DNA from: Paenibacillus sp. FSL H3-0469
GTDB lineage: Bacteria > Bacillota > Bacilli > Paenibacillales > Paenibacillaceae
Length of the DNA stretch: 64,000 nucleotides
NCBI RefSeq assembly: GCF_038051945.1
Contig: NZ_CP150302.1
Coordinates: forward strand, 7,705,165-7,769,164
Direction of reading: 5' to 3'
Shown one piece after another: positions 60,274-64,000 of this stretch. A program made the translations under genes and the position numbers. Each line of letters begins with the position of its first letter. Within the stretch, counting starts at the first letter, position 1. Under the pieces are notes generated by a model. That model made no database searches. It was not told where the DNA came from and saw only the letters and a program-made list of their open reading frames with translations.

Positions 60274-61566
60274 ATGGACGTTATTGTTAGGCCTACGCCG
60301 ACGCTGCAAGGAGAATTCGGAGCCCTGTCCTCCAAAAACTACACCACGCGCTACCTGCTGGTAGCCGCTCTCTCTGAAGGAGTCAGCACGATCTACCATC
60401 CTGCCCACAGCGAGGACAGCGACGCGATCCGCAGATGTATCGCCGATCTCGGTGCAGTCCTGACCGAAGATGATGAGAAAATCATAGTGCAGGGATTCGG
60501 ACGCCATCCCCGTGACATCAAGGAGCTGAATGTCGGGAATGCCGGTGCTGTTCTCCGCTTCCTGATGGCGGTGGCAGCACTTAGCCCGGAGGTTACCTTC
60601 GTAAATACGTATCCCGATTCTCTCGGCAAACGGCCGCATGACGACCTGATTCTGGCACTGGGCCAGCTCGGCGTTGAAGTAGAGCATAATAACGGAAGGC
60701 TGCCGATTACGATCCGCGGCGGCAAGCCGCAGGGCGGACGCATTACCGTCTCCGGCGCTGTCAGCTCGCAGTATCTTAGCGCACTCCTATTCCTGACCCC
60801 GCTGCTTGAAGAAGACAGTGAGATCATCGTGCTGGATGATCTGAAATCCAAGGTGGTCATCGGCCAGACGCTGGAGGTGCTGGAGCAGGCCGGGATCATC
60901 GTACATGCGGCGGATGATTATATGTCCTTCAAGGTGCCTGGACGCCAGAACTATGCAGCCAAGACCTATACGGTGCAAGGCGATTATCCGGGATCAGCCG
61001 CAGTGCTTGCGGCCGCAGCGGTGACGAAGTCGGATGTGACTATTCACCGGCTGGCTGAGAGAAGCAAGCAGGGGGAGCGGGCCATTGTCGATGTGCTGCA
61101 GATGATGGAGGTGCCGCTCACCCATGAGAACGGAACAGTGCATGTGCAGGGGAACGGCATTCTGAAGGCAGTCGAATTCGACGGCGATGCGGCAACCGAT
61201 GCGGTGCTGGCAATGGTGGCTGCGGCGGTTTTTGCCGAAGGGACCTCACGCTTCTATAATGTGGAGAATCTGCGCTACAAGGAATGCGACCGCATCACGG
61301 ACTACCTGGCAGAGCTGACCCGGGCCGGTGCGAAGGTCGAGGAACGCCGGGACGAGATTATCGTGCATGGCACACCTGAAGGCGTGGAAGGCGGCGTAAC
61401 CATTAATGCCCACTATGACCACCGTGTGATTATGGCGCTTACTGTAGTGGGCCTGCGTGCCCGCCAGCCGCTGCTGATTAAGGATGCCCATCATGTGGCG
61501 AAGTCTTATCCGCAGTATTTCGATCATCTGCGCTTGCTGGGTGCGGATGTGGAATGGGTGAAGTGA
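60274..61566 (+). CDS. aroA: 5-enolpyruvylshikimate-3-phosphate synthase
   Basis: The product has 430 residues. It forms EPSP from shikimate-3-phosphate and phosphoenolpyruvate. The PEP/glyphosate-site loop is LNVGNAGAVLRFLMAVAALS. The glycine corresponding to position 96 of E. coli is followed by Ala, and Leu-Arg-Phe replaces the common TAMRPL. VENLRYKECDRITDYLAELT holds the R-KExxR motif. The divergence of the loop places it among class II-type enzymes. AAGGAGCGCTTATACT precedes the ATG. The GNAT gene overlaps its end by 13 bases. Confidence 0.95.
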   Translation: MDVIVRPTPTLQGEFGALSSKNYTTRYLLVAALSEGVSTIYHPAHSEDSDAIRRCIADLGAVLTEDDEKIIVQGFGRHPRDIKELNVGNAGAVLRFLMAVAALSPEVTFVNTYPDSLGKRPHDDLILALGQLGVEVEHNNGRLPITIRGGKPQGGRITVSGAVSSQYLSALLFLTPLLEEDSEIIVLDDLKSKVVIGQTLEVLEQAGIIVHAADDYMSFKVPGRQNYAAKTYTVQGDYPGSAAVLAAAAVTKSDVTIHRLAERSKQGERAIVDVLQMMEVPLTHENGTVHVQGNGILKAVEFDGDAATDAVLAMVAAAVFAEGTSRFYNVENLRYKECDRITDYLAELTRAGAKVEERRDEIIVHGTPEGVEGGVTINAHYDHRVIMALTVVGLRARQPLLIKDAHHVAKSYPQYFDHLRLLGADVEWVK

Positions 61567-62120
61567 GCATTCTAGGTTCTTTAAGCATCACACCTCTTGC
61601 TCCGGAAGATATCCCTTCCGTATCGAAGCTGTTCAAGGTGACGATCGCCGACGCCTTCGAACGGGAAGGATTGGGGCACCTGCAGGAAGACATCCGGCAG
61701 GAGACCGCAGCCAAGATACAGATGGCCAATGCTGCGCTGAATCCGCAGGATACGGATGTGTATTTCTGGCTGGCCAGAAGCGGCGGAGTGGTTATCGGCA
61801 CGGTTTCTTATGCACCTTGCGGAGAGGACATACGGAACTGCACCGATAACCGCCTATCGGCTGTCGGTGAGCTGGGAAGCTTGTATGTCCTGCCTGAATT
61901 TCAAGGGCAGGGTGTAGGCTCAGCTTTAATTGAGGAGGTCACGGTCTTTCTCAGAAAGCGGGGGATTTCCGAATTCTGCCTGGACAGCGGATATAAGCGG
62001 GCGCAGGACAGATGGCTGCGGAAATTCGGAACGCCCCATGCAGCAGTGCAGGATTATTGGGGGCCGGATTCCATTCATATGGTATGGCTGTGCAGCTTGG
62101 GGCACCCAGAGGATTCGTAG
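61554..62120 (+). CDS. GNAT-family acetyltransferase
   Basis: The product has 188 residues from ATG 61554, overlapping the last codons of aroA; a GTG at 61563 is also possible. The acetyl-CoA loop is LGSLYVLPEFQGQGVGSALI, followed by a helix and FCLDSGYKRAQDRWLRKFGT. A first domain holds SITPLAPEDIPSVSKLFKVT. Its substrate is unknown. Overlap with aroA implies cotranscription. Confidence 0.82.
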   Translation: MGEVSILGSLSITPLAPEDIPSVSKLFKVTIADAFEREGLGHLQEDIRQETAAKIQMANAALNPQDTDVYFWLARSGGVVIGTVSYAPCGEDIRNCTDNRLSAVGELGSLYVLPEFQGQGVGSALIEEVTVFLRKRGISEFCLDSGYKRAQDRWLRKFGTPHAAVQDYWGPDSIHMVWLCSLGHPEDS

Positions 62121-62285
62121 ATCCAGATATAAATGAACAGGTTACGTAAGGCTGACGGGAATTTGGAACTTCTGGTGCGGCGCTGTATGATATAGGTGTT
62201 GCTGAAAATGACAGAACCGTGGCTGAAGCGGCAAGCAGTGCTGCGGAGGGCATGGACGAAATCAGACGGAAGGGGAAATACACAC

Positions 62286-62720
62286 ATGAGCTTTGAGAAC
62301 CCTAGCAGGGAAGAGATCGGCGAGATACTGGCTGCGGCAGGCAATATCGCTGTTGTTGGCCTATCCGACAAAACAGACCGCACCTCATATATGGTTGCAG
62401 GGGCTATGCAGAGCCGGGGTTACCGGATCATTCCGGTCAACCCGTCTGTGGACGGGGAGATCATGGGCGAGAAATGCTACCATACGCTGGCGGAGATTCC
62501 GGAGCCGGTGGATATTGTGAATGTGTTCCGCCGCAGTGAATACTGCGCGGCTGTTGCGCAGGAGGCTGCTGATATCGGCGCACGTGTGCTTTGGCTGCAG
62601 CAAGGGATCATTAGTCAAGAGGCGGCGGACATTGCCGCTGCCAATCATATGATCGCGATCATGGACCGCTGCATTAAGGTGGAGGAAGCGATTACGATGA
62701 AGGGCCGGAGCCGGGGATAA
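62286..62720 (+). CDS. CoA-binding domain protein (YccU-like)
   Basis: The product has 144 residues from ATG 62286; longer frames up to 62196 lack a ribosome-binding site. It is a single CoA-binding Rossmann domain: NIAVVGLSDKTDRTSYMVAG and YRIIPVNPSVDGEIMGEKCY, then VDIVNVFRRSEYCAAVAQEA and WLQQGIISQEAADIAAANHM. The same domain is the ligase half of succinyl-CoA synthetase alpha. Here it stands alone, as in the widespread YccU/YneT proteins of unknown role. Confidence 0.9.
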   Translation: MSFENPSREEIGEILAAAGNIAVVGLSDKTDRTSYMVAGAMQSRGYRIIPVNPSVDGEIMGEKCYHTLAEIPEPVDIVNVFRRSEYCAAVAQEAADIGARVLWLQQGIISQEAADIAAANHMIAIMDRCIKVEEAITMKGRSRG

Positions 62721-62875
62721 GACGATTCACATGTATGATCAGGTGTGCAGATGCCGGATATACTTGTAGGTCAAAGCTATCCAGATTTAATTTTTCCAAA
62801 TGTCCCTCAGACCTGGTTGCAGTATTCTTGATTGGTTTTCGCTAACAATTATTGAAATGATTTACACAGACGAAG

Positions 62876-62917
62876 AACGTCCTTTACTCCATTAACAAGG
62901 GGAGAAGGGCGTTTTTT
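62876..62917 (+). terminator. Terminator before the DUF559-like gene
   Basis: AACGTCCTTTACTCC with GGAGAAGGGCGTT (imperfect) and T6. Confidence 0.65.
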
Positions 62918-62944
62918 GCATTTTTCGGGAGGGGGAAGATAGAT

Positions 62945-63616
62945 ATGGAATTTGAAATGGCACACAGCAGCTTTATGGAGGCACATACGAATGAAAGAAC
63001 GGGTGAACGGAGAGGGAGGCTGCTGCGCGGACATAACTATGCGGAGAAGCTGTTTCTGCAGAATGTATGGTGGCCGCTATTCGAGTCACTGGAGCATCTG
63101 CACCCTGAATATGAGGTGTACGACTGGAACCGGAAGTCGCAGTTTCTGGATTTTGCTTTTCTGCCGCAGAACGGAACCCGCTTTGGCATCGAATGTGACG
63201 GTTATCAGAGCCATATCAAGGATATGGACCGGGAAAAATTCAACTATGCGCTGAACCGGGACACCTTCCTGACCGGGATGGGCTGGAAGATGCTGCACTT
63301 CTCGTTCGACGATATTCAGCAGCGTCCCGAAGTGTGCCGGATGCTGCTGCAGCTGGCGCTGGCACCGTTTTTGGCGCGGAGTAGAGTGGCCGGAGCACAA
63401 CTGTTGTCTGGAGAAAAAGACGTATTACGTTTAGCCTGGCAGATTGGAAGCCCCCTTCGTCCTAAGGATGTAACGGATTATTTCGAGATTAACTTTAGAA
63501 CGGCACACAAACTGCTCAGCGCTCTGAGCGAGAAAGGACTGCTCCAGCCTGTCGCTGGCGGAAGAGGGGTAAGATCCTATGAACTGAGGCCAATGCATCA
63601 GGATCAGAGTTGGTGA
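62945..63616 (+). CDS. Solo DUF559/Vsr-like nuclease domain with winged helix
   Basis: The product has 223 residues. Residues 30-145 resemble the PD-(D/E)xK fold of DUF559/Vsr proteins: FLDFAFLPQNGTRFGIECDG holds the Asp and the Glu-x-Asp/Gly strand, and NRDTFLTGMGWKMLHFSFDD is the closing RxxxLxxxGW motif. Residues 155-215 form a winged helix (LRPKDVTDYFEINFRTAHKL, then LSEKGLLQPVAGGRG). No methyltransferase or other restriction gene is beside it. GGGAGGGGGAAGATAGAT precedes the ATG. It may cut or nick DNA, or only bind it. Confidence 0.72.
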   Translation: MEFEMAHSSFMEAHTNERTGERRGRLLRGHNYAEKLFLQNVWWPLFESLEHLHPEYEVYDWNRKSQFLDFAFLPQNGTRFGIECDGYQSHIKDMDREKFNYALNRDTFLTGMGWKMLHFSFDDIQQRPEVCRMLLQLALAPFLARSRVAGAQLLSGEKDVLRLAWQIGSPLRPKDVTDYFEINFRTAHKLLSALSEKGLLQPVAGGRGVRSYELRPMHQDQSW

Positions 63617-63674
63617 GGAGACGGAACATCATTGTTTAAAAGGCATTGAATAGTCGCAGCCGCACCAGTGTGAA

Positions 63675-63854
63675 TGTATTTTGTACATTAGAATTTAGTC
63701 AAAACCCGCGATTTCGAGCTTCTGTTGCATTTTATACAGTAGAATTTTGATTTATGGTTGGTTATGATGTAATTCTGAGAATTCTAATGTACGAAATACA
63801 ATAGATCGTGGATATGAGTGGAATTTCGGCCAATCTGTTGTACAAAATACATTC
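63675..63854. repeat. Second four-copy repeat element: two direct, two inverted, 51-bp period
   Basis: The unit is T-G-(T/C)-ATTTT-(G/A)-TACA-(T/G)-TAGAATT. Copies are at 63675-63696 (+), 63726-63747 (+), 63780-63800 (-) and 63832-63854 (-). Starts of the direct pair are 51 bp apart, and the ends of the inverted pair are 51 bp apart. The unit sequence differs from that at 18631-18813, but orientation and spacing are the same. No gene is included. Confidence 0.75.
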
Positions 63855-63900
63855 ACCGCTCTATTGGTAGGCTGTCTGTGCTCATGCTACACTTTAGCGG

Positions 63901-63984
63901 GTGCGAAGGGTGCGAAGGGTGCGAAGGGTGCGAAGGGTGCGAAGGGTGCGAAGGGTGCGAAGGGTGCGAAGGGTGCGAAGGGTG
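63901..63984. repeat. 9-bp tandem repeat, nine full copies
   Basis: The unit GTGCGAAGG is repeated nine times without change from 63901 to 63981, then GTGC and a diverged GACGGTGCC. Nine is a multiple of three, so any frame reads as a three-residue repeat, for example Gly-Ala-Lys from base 63900. No start codon with a ribosome-binding site precedes it, so coding is not supported in this window. Confidence 0.9.
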
Positions 63985-64000
63985 CTGACGGTGCCGTCTT

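Larger units (their letters stand above)
63617..64000. other. Gene-free end of the window
   Basis: No coding region is supported. The stretch contains the four-copy repeat element at 63675-63854 and the 9-bp tandem repeat at 63901-63984. Confidence 0.6.

Noticed and set aside
63901..63984. CRISPR array
   Set aside because: The unit is 9 bp and tandem without spacers; no cas genes are present.
63864..64000. Start of a collagen-like protein at TTG 63864
   Set aside because: The frame is open but has no ribosome-binding site and a cysteine-rich, unlikely N-terminus; coding is not supported within the window.

Overview
The window looks like chromosome of a Paenibacillus-type Bacillota bacterium. 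The reasons are strong AGGAGG ribosome-binding sites, intrinsic terminators with U-runs, a GC content near 50-53% outside one AT-rich patch, YesM/YesN-type two-component control of a sugar ABC transporter, a GH74-X2-X2-CBM3 xyloglucanase, a T-box leader, an agr-like locus and several B. subtilis-like modules (yjlC-ndh, catE, speA). No prophage, CRISPR array or rRNA operon is visible. One tRNA gene, tRNA-Val(GAC), is present.

Layout. 1-1230: end of a LuxR-type response regulator and a YcnI-like copper-associated protein. 1340-4700: an AT-rich patch of small genes that resembles an array of immunity genes for polymorphic toxins or bacteriocins. Its last gene is a recognisable colicin-E/Im9-family immunity protein, one gene carries a single-base frameshift, one has an ATA codon where the ATG is expected, and a 33-codon piece looks like a toxin tail. 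4858-9971: secreted GH74 xyloglucanase, then an ECF sigma factor with a membrane partner. 10000-20000: redox and housekeeping genes, including a nitroreductase, yjlC-ndh behind two Rex-like boxes, an SGNH hydrolase, methionine aminopeptidase, an Rrf2 regulator with an operator on its own promoter, and catE behind a palindrome. 20167-24700: cation/proton antiporter, split threonine/serine exporter and a YitT-like protein.

24745-37811 is a carbohydrate block. Cellobiose phosphorylase and its LacI regulator share near-identical operators and are read leftward. Divergently there is a rightward operon: YesM-type kinase, YesN-type regulator, two permeases, a solute-binding lipoprotein, an (alpha/alpha)6-type glycosidase and a GH43 enzyme. 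The pairing implies uptake of plant-cell-wall oligosaccharides and their phosphorolytic or hydrolytic breakdown inside the cell.

37871-45226 holds secreted or lipoprotein genes and a compact agr-like quorum-sensing locus: polytopic membrane protein, AgrB, an unlisted 47-residue AgrD-like peptide gene without cysteine, and a stand-alone LytTR-like protein. No histidine kinase or receiver domain is attached. A truncated Rpn-type nuclease and tRNA-Val follow.

45421-63616 is mostly ordinary metabolism: Nudix, XRE regulator, aldo/keto reductase, T-box-controlled methionyl-tRNA synthetase, M50 protease, arginine decarboxylase, MFS transporter, 6-phosphogluconate dehydrogenase, aroK, aroA, a CoA-binding protein and a solo DUF559-like nuclease fused to a winged helix.

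Two intergenic elements of unrelated sequence (18631-18813 and 63675-63854) share one architecture: two direct copies of a unit of about 22 bp, 50-51 bp apart, followed by two inverted copies with the same spacing. A 9-bp tandem repeat (nine copies) closes the window.
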